In this document: one piece after another, positions 1 through 7,239 of the stretch
Layout of the letters: every line of letters begins with the position of its first letter
Position numbering within the stretch: the stretch's first letter is position 1
Assembly: GCA_023412475.1 (NCBI GenBank)
Contig: JAEYNR010000060.1
Span: 1 to 20,051, forward strand
DNA from: Fibrobacterota bacterium
GTDB lineage: Bacteria; Fibrobacterota; Chitinivibrionia; Chitinivibrionales; Chitinispirillaceae
Direction of reading: 5' to 3'
Length of the DNA stretch: 20,051 nt
The notes under the pieces: model-generated
Database searches by the model: none
What the model was told of the DNA's origin: nothing
What the model saw: the letters and a program-made list of their open reading frames with translations, nothing else
Translations under genes and position numbers: made by a program

Positions 1-547
1 CGAACAGGTAACATTCCCAGCCTGCCATCATATTTTCCCACACAAAACCTGTTCATTGGAGAACTTTCCCCATCATAACATTTTTCCCTTTTTATTATCA
101 TAAGCTACGATAATGAAAAAAGGACTGGCCATTTTTTAGCTCTGGCAATCCTATCCGCTGGGTAGCACTAATTAACAGGTTTTTCGCAGCGATGAGAGAG
201 AGGGTCGGACCAGGCTCATCTCCTTCTCAAACCGTTACTTATGTCTAATTAGTCGTTAATTTTTATTCGCTTAATCAACATTCAGATTCAAGGAGAGAAG
301 CTTATTTGATAGTGGTGGGGCGCAGGCTCCATTAAAATTGTGGATGTTTTTCCAGAATCAATTGTCAATGGTAACGCAAAACAGGGAGGGTACGATTCCA
401 ACTCTTGTCTCTGTTTTTCATTTCCTTTTTCTGTTCCTGTTCCTGTTTCGAATTTCGAATTTCGTATTTCGTATTTCGTATTTCGTGCTTATTCTTTATA
501 TATCATGTGTTTCAGAACTCCGTAAACTACCCTCAGAAATAGACTTC
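1..547. other. Intergenic region with dyads and a short tandem repeat; no gene supported
   Basis: I see no convincing coding region here. Short open frames around 338-643 only reflect the low-complexity 7-bp repeat and run antisense into the end of the ATPase gene. Two small dyads lie close together: CGCTG near 159 with CAGCG near 187, and GATGAG (191-196) with CTCATC (215-220), the latter enclosing GGTCGGACC. They could fold as an RNA or be operator-like, but I cannot name a family. No clear rho-independent terminator for the minus-strand phosphate operon is visible between 548 and about 400. Confidence 0.5.
446..487. repeat. 7-bp tandem repeat, six units of TTTCGWR
   Basis: TTTCG recurs at 446, 453, 460, 467, 474 and 481, an exact 7-bp period. 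Units begin as TTTCGAA and change to TTTCGTA, ending TTTCGTG. A short TTCCTG-type repeat precedes it. The array lies just downstream of the phosphate operon, in non-coding DNA. It is probably a variable-number repeat; no function is implied. Confidence 0.85.
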
Positions 548-1324
548 TCAGCCATACCGTCCTTCAATATATTCCGCTGTTTTAGGATTTTTGGGGTTAA
601 GAAACAGCTCTTCAGTTCGGCTATGCTCCAACACTTCTCCTAAAAGCATGAAAACACATTCATCACTGGCCCGACGTGCTTGAGCCATGCTGTGAGTAAC
701 AATGACAATAGAATACTTTCCCCGCAAATCAAACATCAGTTCTTCAATCGCCCTGGTCCCTTCAACGTCCAGAGCAGAACATGGTTCGTCCATAAGAATG
801 ATTTCCGGCTTTAACGGTAAAACTCTGGCTATGCAGAGCTTTTGCTGCTGTTCGAGTTGAAGAGATGTGGCTTTGGTTTTTAATCGGTCTTTGAGATCTT
901 TCCACAAACCTACTTCGATCAGGGCTTTTTCCACTGTCGCATCCAGTTGCTCTCTTTTTAACCTGGAAGAGGGAAAATGAGTTCTGAGTCCAAACACAAT
1001 ATTCTCATAGACAGAAATTGGAAGAGGATTAGGCCGCTGGAAAACCATACCGACAGATTTTCGTAGCTCAATCAGCGATACATCACTATCATATATGTTC
1101 TTTCCCAGGATCGTAATTTCTCCTTCAGTACGCACATAACTGAAGCGTTCATTGATTCTGTTGAAACATCTCAGAAGAGTCGTTTTTCCACAACCGCTGG
1201 GACCGATAAGCGAGTTAATCAACCCCTTTTGGATTTGAATATTGATATTTTTCAGGGCATGGAAATTTCCATACCAGAGATTGAGATTCCTTGTCAATAT
1301 TGCATTTTGAGTATATTGGTTCAT
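548..1324 (-). CDS. pstB: Phosphate ABC transporter ATPase, PstB-type, with degenerate signature motif
   Basis: This is an ATPase subunit of the high-affinity phosphate importer. In a 271-residue frame opening at 1363, the Walker A GPSGCGKT is at 54-61, the Q-loop Gln at 109, Walker B LMDEP ends near 194 with D192 and E193, and the switch His is 224. All these are intact. The ABC signature is not: where PstB has LSGGQ this protein has LQLEQ (168-172). The frame can open at 1363, inside the preceding gene. I prefer the ATG at 1324 because it gives the usual short PstB N-terminus (258 aa) and has a purine-rich stretch at a reasonable distance, though neither ribosome site is strong. It is the last gene of the operon. 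The substrate assignment rests on close similarity to PstB in the Walker A, Q-loop and C-terminal regions plus the pstSCA context. Confidence 0.9.
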   Translation of the reverse strand: MNQYTQNAILTRNLNLWYGNFHALKNINIQIQKGLINSLIGPSGCGKTTLLRCFNRINERFSYVRTEGEITILGKNIYDSDVSLIELRKSVGMVFQRPNPLPISVYENIVFGLRTHFPSSRLKREQLDATVEKALIEVGLWKDLKDRLKTKATSLQLEQQQKLCIARVLPLKPEIILMDEPCSALDVEGTRAIEELMFDLRGKYSIVIVTHSMAQARRASDECVFMLLGEVLEHSRTEELFLNPKNPKTAEYIEGRYG

Positions 1325-1346
1325 GTAGTTTCTCTTATTCTCTCTG

Positions 1347-2111
1347 TTATCCAAAAATTCCATTTATATATTCATAGGTCTCTCTTTTGGCTGGATTATC
1401 GGAGAAGATAACATCAGAGTCGTCAATTTCAACAATTTCGCCTTTCCACAGAAACATCGTGCGGTTTGCCAGCCGCCTGGCCTGGTGGGTAAGATTTGTA
1501 ACCAGAATTATGGTAATCTCCTTTTGCAGTTCCTTAAGAACCTCTTCAATACGCATCGTGGTGACTGGATCGATAGCAATTGAAAACTCATCAAGGCACA
1601 GTATTTCGGGTTGATGGGAGAGAGCTCTTGCTATAGTGAGCCGTTGCTGCTGACCACCGGAAAGAGCCGTTCCCAGGCTGTTAAGCCGGTCTTTAACTTC
1701 ATCCCAAAGTGAGGCCTGTTTCAGGCATTTCTCAACGATCTCATCAAGGTCATCTTTACGGGTTAACCCTGCACAGCGCGGTGCGAATGCTACGTTATCA
1801 TAAATGCTCAGTGGAAGACCAACAGGAAGAGGTGCCACCATGCCAATTTTGCGGCGCAGAGAGAATATATCTTTGATTTTGCGGATATCTTCTCCATCAA
1901 CCTTGATTTTCCCTTGAAATGGTGCTCCGCGAACAAAATCAATGGTGCGGTTAAGACACCTTAGAAGAGATGATTTACCCGATTGGGCGGGCCCGATAAC
2001 AGCAAGGATATCGTTTTTATAAACATCAAAAGAGATTCCGTGCAAAACCTCGCGGTTATTATAGCTAAGTCTCAGTTCCTCAACTTCGATAGTCTTTAAT
2101 TTTGTGTCCAT
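1347..2111 (-). CDS. pstB: Second PstB-like ATPase with intact signature but degenerate Q-loop and H-switch
   Basis: A 254-residue PstB-family ATPase lies between pstA and the other ATPase gene. The signature ALSGGQQQR is perfect (LSGGQ at 150-154). Walker A is altered to GPAQSGKS (40-47), keeping the GKS core. The Q-loop reads MVAP where PstB has MVFQ, so the Gln is Pro94. Walker B keeps D174 and E175 but is followed by Phe instead of Pro. The D-loop is IAID instead of SALD. The switch His is Asn206 (LVTN instead of VTH). The pattern complements its neighbour, so the two probably form one heterodimer. Tandem pstB genes are known from Firmicutes such as Bacillus subtilis, but there as largely canonical copies. 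The start has a GGTGA-like ribosome site 4-5 bases upstream, and only 4 bases separate it from pstA. Confidence 0.9.
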   Translation of the reverse strand: MDTKLKTIEVEELRLSYNNREVLHGISFDVYKNDILAVIGPAQSGKSSLLRCLNRTIDFVRGAPFQGKIKVDGEDIRKIKDIFSLRRKIGMVAPLPVGLPLSIYDNVAFAPRCAGLTRKDDLDEIVEKCLKQASLWDEVKDRLNSLGTALSGGQQQRLTIARALSHQPEILCLDEFSIAIDPVTTMRIEEVLKELQKEITIILVTNLTHQARRLANRTMFLWKGEIVEIDDSDVIFSDNPAKRETYEYINGIFG

Positions 2112-2115
2112 GTAA

Positions 2116-3027
2116 TCACCATTTTTTCCTGTTTCTCAGCCACACCCTAAGCCCGATGGCACTTGCGTTAACCAGAAGAACAGAGCCTAGAAGCACCACT
2201 GCTGTTGCGTATGGAATGGATTCTTTTGCATTAGGAACCTGAGTGGTTACTGTGTAAAGGTGCATCGAAAGAGCCATGCACTGTTCGCCCAGATTATAAG
2301 GAAAGAGGTCTCCTCTCTGTACTGCCTTGTAAAAAACGGCACCCGTAAACATTACCGGAGCTGTTTCACCAGCGGCACGGCTCACCTGAAGAATGATACC
2401 GGTCAATATTCCACTTATTGAATTTGGAAGGACCACAGTTTTTATGGTTTGCCACCTTGTTGCACCTACATTCCAGCATGCTTCCCGAAAAGTCATCGGT
2501 ACCGATGACAAGGCTTCACGAGTCGATGCGATAATTACTGGTAAAGTCATTATCGCCAGGGTAAGAGAAGCGGCCAGGACAGAATATCCCATACGTGCAG
2601 CATAAACAAAAGCTCCCAGTCCAAAGAGGGCATGAACAATACTTGGAACTCCTGCCAGATTGATTACTGCAAGGTTGATAATTCTGTTGAACCAGTTGTC
2701 TTTTGCATATTCATTGAGGTAAATGGCAGCAAGAACACCAATTGGGGTGGAAATGGTCAGAGATATAATTACCAGGTAGAGGGTACCCACGAAAGCCGGC
2801 CATATACCTCCTTCACGCATTCCGTTTTTGGGTACTTCCAGCAGAAATTCCCAGCTCAGTGATGGTGCAGCCTTGACAAGCAAATGTACAATGGTCGCTA
2901 TCAGAGGAATAACCATGGCTATAGCCATGCTGAAAAATATCCATTTTGCAACAGTCTGGGTCACCTCTTTACGATGTGTATAAGAATTTTTAGAGAATTT
3001 TACGGCAGCCGGTGTAGCTTTAATCAT
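2116..3027 (-). CDS. pstA: Phosphate ABC transporter permease PstA
   Basis: This is the inner-membrane permease subunit of the phosphate importer. It has an N-terminal membrane segment (about residues 25-48), several further hydrophobic helices, and the cytoplasmic EAA loop REACWNVGATRWQ followed by VVLPNS, which docks on the ATPase. The RAAGETAPVMFTGA segment after it is typical of PstA. A GTG at 3048 would give 310 aa, but the ATG at 3027 has AGGAAA about six bases upstream and leaves one base to the pstC stop. I therefore use 3027 (303 aa). The gene sits between pstC and the first ATPase gene. The family assignment is secure. Confidence 0.95.
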   Translation of the reverse strand: MIKATPAAVKFSKNSYTHRKEVTQTVAKWIFFSMAIAMVIPLIATIVHLLVKAAPSLSWEFLLEVPKNGMREGGIWPAFVGTLYLVIISLTISTPIGVLAAIYLNEYAKDNWFNRIINLAVINLAGVPSIVHALFGLGAFVYAARMGYSVLAASLTLAIMTLPVIIASTREALSSVPMTFREACWNVGATRWQTIKTVVLPNSISGILTGIILQVSRAAGETAPVMFTGAVFYKAVQRGDLFPYNLGEQCMALSMHLYTVTTQVPNAKESIPYATAVVLLGSVLLVNASAIGLRVWLRNRKKW

Positions 3028-3028
3028 A

Positions 3029-3988
3029 TTATTTCCTGCGGACACCACGGATAATCAAATCCGCCGTCAAATTGACAATGAATGTTATGCAGAACAGAAG
3101 TATACCTGTAAAGAAAAGCACTCTGTAATGTTCTGATCCGGATGGAGCTTCACCAAGCTCTGCAGCAATATTGGCCGTAAGAGTTCTGATTGAATCCAGT
3201 AACCCGTGTGGTGTTTGTACCGCGTGACCTGTAGCCATCAGTACGGCCATAGTTTCACCAACCGCACGCCCTATTCCCAGTAAAACCGCAGCAAGCAAAC
3301 CGTTTCTGGCGGCAGGAAGCAGTACGCGGTAAATAATCTGCCATTTAGTGGCTCCCATCGAAAGGGCAGCTTCCCGATAAGAATCCGGTACAGCCTTCAG
3401 AGCATCTTCACTGATTGAAACAATGATTGGTACACTCATGAGTGCCAGTATTATTCCTCCGTTAAGAAGGTTGACCCCAACAGGTGCACCTGTATAAGTA
3501 ACTATAATCTTGCTCATTACTGTAAGGCCAATAAACCCCCATACAACACTGGGAATTGCAGCCAGCAGTTCTATAACGATTTTCAGAGTTTCCTTAAGCT
3601 TTGGATTGCAGAATTCAGAGATGTAGATTGCTGCCCCCAACCCAAACGGCACTGCTATGGCCATAGCCAGAAGAGTAACCGAGAAGCTTCCCGCAATAAG
3701 GGCAAAGGTACCGTAGCGGATATTTACAGCAGAAGTCGGATACCATTTGGTACTTCCAAGGAATTCAGTGATATTGAAATTATCACTGAAAAGCACCGGA
3801 ACAGCTTCCCTGAATACAAAAAAGAAAATCGCCAATACGAATATTATTGCGCTGATACCACAAAGGTAAATGAGAAATTCGAAGATTTTTTCTAAAAGGA
3901 TTGCCCAATTTTTACGCCTGGGCCTCAGTCCCGATTTTAATGGGCTTGCGGCTTTGGCAGTTGCTTCCAATTCAATGTTTGTTTGCAT
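3029..3988 (-). CDS. pstC: Phosphate ABC transporter permease PstC
   Basis: This 319-aa membrane permease pairs with PstA. A basic N-terminus (residues 21-27) precedes the first membrane helix at about 36-60. A large external loop is followed by helices near 95-122, 135-160, 176-195 and 290-312. The EAA loop is YREAALSMGATKWQ (204-217), followed by a LLP (223-225) and the conserved GRAVGETMAVLMATG (240-254). Length and motifs match the family. It lies 12 bases after pstS with a GGAG sequence just before the ATG. Nothing looks degenerate, which contrasts with the ATPases of the same operon. Confidence 0.95.
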   Translation of the reverse strand: MQTNIELEATAKAASPLKSGLRPRRKNWAILLEKIFEFLIYLCGISAIIFVLAIFFFVFREAVPVLFSDNFNITEFLGSTKWYPTSAVNIRYGTFALIAGSFSVTLLAMAIAVPFGLGAAIYISEFCNPKLKETLKIVIELLAAIPSVVWGFIGLTVMSKIIVTYTGAPVGVNLLNGGIILALMSVPIIVSISEDALKAVPDSYREAALSMGATKWQIIYRVLLPAARNGLLAAVLLGIGRAVGETMAVLMATGHAVQTPHGLLDSIRTLTANIAAELGEAPSGSEHYRVLFFTGILLFCITFIVNLTADLIIRGVRRK

Positions 3989-4000
3989 AAGCTCCGGAAT

Positions 4001-4924
4001 TTAATGTTGTAAAGTTGTGGCTGCTGTCAGTAGAGGAACATAACCGTTGGTTGTTAAAATTTGCTGTCCTGCAACAGACATCATCCAATCGATATATTTT
4101 TTTACAGCACCTTCGGGTTGACCAGGAGTGTAAACCAGAAGGGAGCGGGCCAGTGGATAGCTTGCGTTTTGAGCATTTTCAATGGTTGGAGATACTGGTG
4201 TTTGACTTTTTTCGGTAGAAATGCTTATCATTTTTACCTCATTTGTGGCATAACCCATTCCGCTATAGCCGATAGCAGTTTTTGTACGCCCTACCAGCTC
4301 GACTACTTCTTTGGATCCATTCATGTCCAGGGAGCCAAGCTTAAAATCCTGATTATGCATAACAGTTTCTCTGAAAAACTCATAAGTACCGGAGCTTGAT
4401 TGACGACTGATCCTCACAATCTTGTCATTTTTCACCCCCGGGATAAATATGCCCAGTTCCGACCATCTGGTGATATTGCCATCTTCAGCATAGATTCTGG
4501 TTAGCAGTTCAAAAGAGATCTGATTTATCGGGTTATCCTTGTGAACAAAGACTGCCAGCGCATCGAAACCTAACGCAAATTCAACCGGTTCTTTTCCGGT
4601 GTTTTCTCTTATCAGTTGAGCTTCCTGTGGTTTCATATTGCGGCTTGCATTAGCGATGTCGATGGCTCCCCTGGTCAGAGCAGATATACCCACCCCCGAG
4701 CCACCACCGGAGACTTCGATTTCCACAGAAGGTTCCACATTTTTATACTCTTCAGCCCAGGCTTGAGCAACATTGACCATGGTATCGGAACCTTTCACCT
4801 GTATAGTGGTGACTTCACCTTTCTGCTTATTTCCTTTTTTTGTGCAATTGAGCATAAGAGAAAGTGTCAAAATTATCACAAGATAACTGATCCTGACCCC
4901 AAAGACCTTTTTAGGGCCAATCAT
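4001..4924 (-). CDS. pstS: Phosphate-binding lipoprotein PstS
   Basis: This is the phosphate-binding protein of the importer (307 aa). The N-terminus is a lipoprotein signal: basic residues, a hydrophobic stretch at 12-25 and a candidate lipid-modified Cys27 in LMLNC, with Asn at -1, which is unusual. Phosphate-contacting segments typical of PstS are present: KGSDTM (44-49), SGGGSGVG (72-79) and SRQSSSGTYEF (173-183). It is shorter than Escherichia coli PstS but within the range of Gram-positive and other lipoprotein-type PstS. Its ATG overlaps the stop of the upstream phoU fusion (ATGA), implying translational coupling. Confidence 0.95.
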   Translation of the reverse strand: MIGPKKVFGVRISYLVIILTLSLMLNCTKKGNKQKGEVTTIQVKGSDTMVNVAQAWAEEYKNVEPSVEIEVSGGGSGVGISALTRGAIDIANASRNMKPQEAQLIRENTGKEPVEFALGFDALAVFVHKDNPINQISFELLTRIYAEDGNITRWSELGIFIPGVKNDKIVRISRQSSSGTYEFFRETVMHNQDFKLGSLDMNGSKEVVELVGRTKTAIGYSGMGYATNEVKMISISTEKSQTPVSPTIENAQNASYPLARSLLVYTPGQPEGAVKKYIDWMMSVAGQQILTTNGYVPLLTAATTLQH

Positions 4925-6021
4925 TGTGGGTGCCTTTCCGATGTGGAATCGGTATCTAAGATAATTGCATTTATCAGGTCACTGATTTGTGACTTTAAAA
5001 AATCGTAGGTAGCCTCATTGGCCTGGATGTCATCGCTGACTGGTTCTACTGGCCATTCCAGAAATATTACCTTTCCCGGGGGACTGGGTATCATATGGTA
5101 AGCGTTAGTGGTTAATGCGATTATGACCTGATAATAATCAAGGTTAGGTATCTGGTGGATTCCCTTTGGGGCAATGCGGGATAGATCGATACCCTTGGTT
5201 TTCATAAATTCGATTGTTGCCCGGTCTATAGGCTTTGGGTCTATGCCTGCACTGCTGAAGATGAACTTTTTTTCTTTGAAAGAGAGGGCAATCGCTTCGG
5301 CAATCTGACTCTGGCAGGAGTTGTTATCATCGATAAATAATATTCTGAAAGCTTCGGCTCCGGGATGTTTAGTCATTTCCCCGGTGCACATATAAAGAGT
5401 TTCATTGCAGATGTTTCTGGCCTGATCAGAGACTCTTTCGAATTTTCTAATTATGGTCATCAATGGTGAGGCTGAATCAAAGGAGCAATCATTTTCTTTT
5501 AACATTTTTATGAGTTGATTATTAAGATCTGCTCTGAGAGCATCTACTGTGTTTTCGACTTCTATGGCTTTGCGGGCCTGCTCAACATCCTGCATGACAA
5601 ATGCCTTGATTGAATCTTGAAACATTTCTATAGAAAGGTTCGCAAGATTGGTAATTTGATCATTAAGCTGGTAGTCAGGTGATTTATGCAGTTTTAAAAT
5701 TTGACGAGCAATACTTTCGGCATAATCACCTATTCGCTCTATTTCCAGGTTTATCCGGATAGTGCTGTACACAAAGCGCAGCGGTCCTGCAACAGGTTGT
5801 TGTCTTACAAGAAATTCCAGACATAGTCTGTCAATCTCTTTCTCTTTTTCATCTATATGATGATCACGAAGGATTATCACATAGGCTAGTTGCCTGTCGT
5901 TTTCAAGGTATGCTTTTATGCAATCCTGGAGTGCTTTCTGGGCCTGCTGGGACATTTTAAGGATATGCTCTTTTATTCGATCGATATCCCGCTGGAGTGA
6001 TTCCTGTCTATAGATCAGCAT
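4921..6021 (-). CDS. phoU: PhoU fused to a catalytically dead LMW phosphatase/ArsC-like domain
   Basis: This is the first gene of the operon (366 aa). Residues 1 to about 218 are a full PhoU, the negative regulator linking Pst to the phosphate kinase. Both three-helix bundles carry their metal-binding signatures, IERIGDYAESIA (94-105) and KFERVSDQARNI (193-204). Residues 225-350 match the low-molecular-weight tyrosine phosphatase/thioredoxin-type arsenate reductase fold, including SSAGIDPKP (256-264), MKTKGIDLS (273-281) and a late EWPVEP (322-327). The phosphate-binding loop, normally C-x5-R as in CxGNSCRSQ, reads DDNNSCQSQ. The nucleophile Cys is Asp231 and the Arg is Gln237; only the second Cys (236) remains. 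The later redox cysteines of ArsC are absent too. It could be a binding or sensory module rather than an enzyme. A GGGAGG ribosome site sits about 13 bases before the ATG. Confidence 0.9.
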   Translation of the reverse strand: MLIYRQESLQRDIDRIKEHILKMSQQAQKALQDCIKAYLENDRQLAYVIILRDHHIDEKEKEIDRLCLEFLVRQQPVAGPLRFVYSTIRINLEIERIGDYAESIARQILKLHKSPDYQLNDQITNLANLSIEMFQDSIKAFVMQDVEQARKAIEVENTVDALRADLNNQLIKMLKENDCSFDSASPLMTIIRKFERVSDQARNICNETLYMCTGEMTKHPGAEAFRILFIDDNNSCQSQIAEAIALSFKEKKFIFSSAGIDPKPIDRATIEFMKTKGIDLSRIAPKGIHQIPNLDYYQVIIALTTNAYHMIPSPPGKVIFLEWPVEPVSDDIQANEATYDFLKSQISDLINAIILDTDSTSERHPQ

Positions 6022-6123
6022 ATCGGGTCAGTTTCCTCCCTGATAAGAACCGGATTGAATCTTTTGGGAACTAACAAAGTGCAAAAATAATAACAGCAGA
6101 AATCACAATGGAAAAAGAAATCA

Positions 6124-6152
6124 TTAATAACAAAATCTTAATGATTAATCAA
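6124..6152 (-). promoter_or_regulatory. Candidate sigma-70-type promoter for the phosphate operon
   Basis: Read on the minus strand, TTGATT (6152-6147) and TATTAA (6129-6124) are separated by 17 bases, each matching four of six consensus positions. Predicted transcription would start near 6117, leaving a leader of about 95 bases. In such AT-rich DNA this could be chance. Confidence 0.3.
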
Positions 6153-6189
6153 TTTTAAAGGCTTTTTGGATATCGGGAAGGCAGATTTT

Positions 6190-6228
6190 GTTACCGTTTT
6201 TTTACATGATCCTAACATTGTCCTAACA
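6190..6228. promoter_or_regulatory. Candidate PhoP/PhoB-type box: 11-bp-phased repeats
   Basis: GTTACC (6190-6195), TTTACA (6201-6206), CTAACA (6212-6217) and CTAACA (6223-6228) start exactly 11 bases apart. Binding of PhoP-type regulators to TT(A/C/T)ACA hexamers, or of PhoB to 7-bp units, with 11-bp phasing is established for Bacillus subtilis and Escherichia coli. The only fit downstream is the phosphate operon, whose first start codon lies 169 bases away. The last two units form an exact CCTAACA repeat. The regulator gene is not in this window. Confidence 0.5.
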
Positions 6229-6551
6229 AATTATTAAGCCGGTAAATATTTCCCATTCTCCGATTGTAACTGCTAATCAGTTTTTCCAGACATTTGCGAA
6301 AACTCAAACCCTAAATTCTGAACAAATCCCAACTATTAATTAGCAATTTCTATATAAAGGCACTAATAAGGCAAATAAGTCCAAATTTAAATACTTCAAC
6401 TACCTTGAAACACTCTTTTTCCCTGTTCAAGATTTTAAAATGAAGAAGCATGAAACTCGGCTTCTTATCAGCCGGGCTCTATTCATAGAGATTTAAGAAA
6501 AATGTGTTTCAATTATGGGGCCATCTATTCGCTTAATACTCATCAAATACG

Positions 6552-6584
6552 GCTTCAAATAAACAAATATTGATTGATTGAAGC
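6552..6584. promoter_or_regulatory. Inverted repeat, possible upstream activator site of the rnk promoter
   Basis: GCTTCAA (6552-6558) and TTGAAGC (6578-6584) form a perfect 7-bp inverted repeat around a 19-base centre. The centre includes CAAATATTGATTG (6564-6576), a motif also found twice after rnk. The dyad is centred about 80 bases before the predicted transcription start, a usual distance for a sigma-54 activator site. Function is inferred. Confidence 0.4.
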
Positions 6585-6624
6585 TGGATTGCGGTAACTC
6601 ATCACATAATAGCGTATTATCGAC

Positions 6625-6640
6625 TGGCACATTAATTGCG
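6625..6640 (+). promoter_or_regulatory. Sigma-54 (-24/-12) promoter of the rnk-like gene
   Basis: TGGCAC, five bases, then TTGCG matches the sigma-54 consensus TGGCAC-N5-TTGCW at all but the last position, with the invariant GG and GC twelve bases apart. Transcription should start near 6651, about 30 bases before the rnk start codon. Confidence 0.75.
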
Positions 6641-6680
6641 GCTATCTGCGTTTTTGTTTTTTTGGAATTGGAGGAATATG

Positions 6681-7094
6681 ATGGAAAAAAAGACAATAGA
6701 GAAGAAATTAGTGCTTCTTGATGCTGATGTGGCACGATTAAAGCAGCTATGCAAAACCCATGGAACCTCCCAGTACTGCAAAACACTGATTGAGGAGATT
6801 GGCAAAGCTGAGATTGTAGATTGCCTGAAACTTCCTAAAGATGTTGTAATCATGCATTCTGAGGTCGAAATATATGATATTGAAGACAATGAAGCTTCCA
6901 GATATGTACTGGTGTATCCCTGGGAGGCAGATGCGGACAGTTGTAAAATATCCATTTTGGCACCTATTGGAACTGCCATAATCGGCTACAGGAAAGGCGA
7001 TGAAATAATATGGAAGGTTCCCGGGGGTACAAGAAGCTTGAGGATTGATGCGGTGACTCAACCAACTGAGACAATTTCAGAAGGCACTTCTTAA
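6681..7094 (+). CDS. rnk: Rnk-like GreA/GreB C-terminal-domain protein
   Basis: A 137-residue protein of the Rnk/GreA-C family, about the size of Escherichia coli Rnk (136 aa). The C-terminal half shows family segments: VVIMHSEVEI (55-64), YVLVYPWEAD (75-84), ISILAPIGTAIIGYRKGD (90-107) and IWKVPGG (110-116). Rnk binds RNA polymerase near the secondary channel without the long Gre coiled coil. The two ATGs at 6678 and 6681 differ in spacing to GGAGGA (6670-6675); 6681 gives five bases and is preferred. A start at 6636 would put the -12 element inside the gene. The gene stands alone between its sigma-54 promoter and the signalling operon. Confidence 0.85.
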   Translation: MEKKTIEKKLVLLDADVARLKQLCKTHGTSQYCKTLIEEIGKAEIVDCLKLPKDVVIMHSEVEIYDIEDNEASRYVLVYPWEADADSCKISILAPIGTAIIGYRKGDEIIWKVPGGTRSLRIDAVTQPTETISEGTS

Positions 7095-7098
7095 TAAA

Positions 7099-7134
7099 CA
7101 AATGTTGATGGTATGATAGGCCAAATGTTGATGG
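7099..7134 (+). repeat. Direct repeat CAAATGTTGATGG, two copies
   Basis: An exact 13-bp repeat occurs at 7099-7111 and 7122-7134, 23 bases apart (about two helical turns), between rnk and the signalling operon. A near copy is at 6564-6576 and related cores occur at 10747-10767 (inverted) and 13900-13912. It is a candidate binding site for the local regulator. Confidence 0.6.
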
Positions 7135-7239
7135 GTTCGATACATTTACAATATTTTAGTATAGAAGTCGAATATTATTTTATGCATAAAAAACAGCAAC
7201 TTGATTAAAGCAAATAGTATTTAAGGGTATTGATTTCTG

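Larger units (their letters stand above)
6022..6680. other. Divergent regulatory region between the phosphate operon and rnk
   Basis: This 659-base AT-rich gap separates two divergent transcription units. Towards the phosphate operon it holds 11-bp-phased YTWACA-like repeats and a weak sigma-70-like promoter. Towards rnk it holds an inverted repeat, a CAAATATTGATTG motif and a -24/-12 promoter. I see no gene in it; a minus-strand frame at 6493-6786 is a shadow of rnk and its promoter. Confidence 0.7.

Noticed and set aside
105..140. A-run, TGGCCA and T-run resembling a terminator, and a TGGCC...AGC sequence resembling a sigma-54 promoter
   Set aside because: The stem is interrupted by mismatches. 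The -12 element reads TAGC instead of TTGC and no gene follows.
338..643. 101-residue plus-strand frame rich in Phe, Leu, Ile and Ser
   Set aside because: It is the translation of the 7-bp repeat and of the antisense end of the ATPase gene, with no ribosome site.
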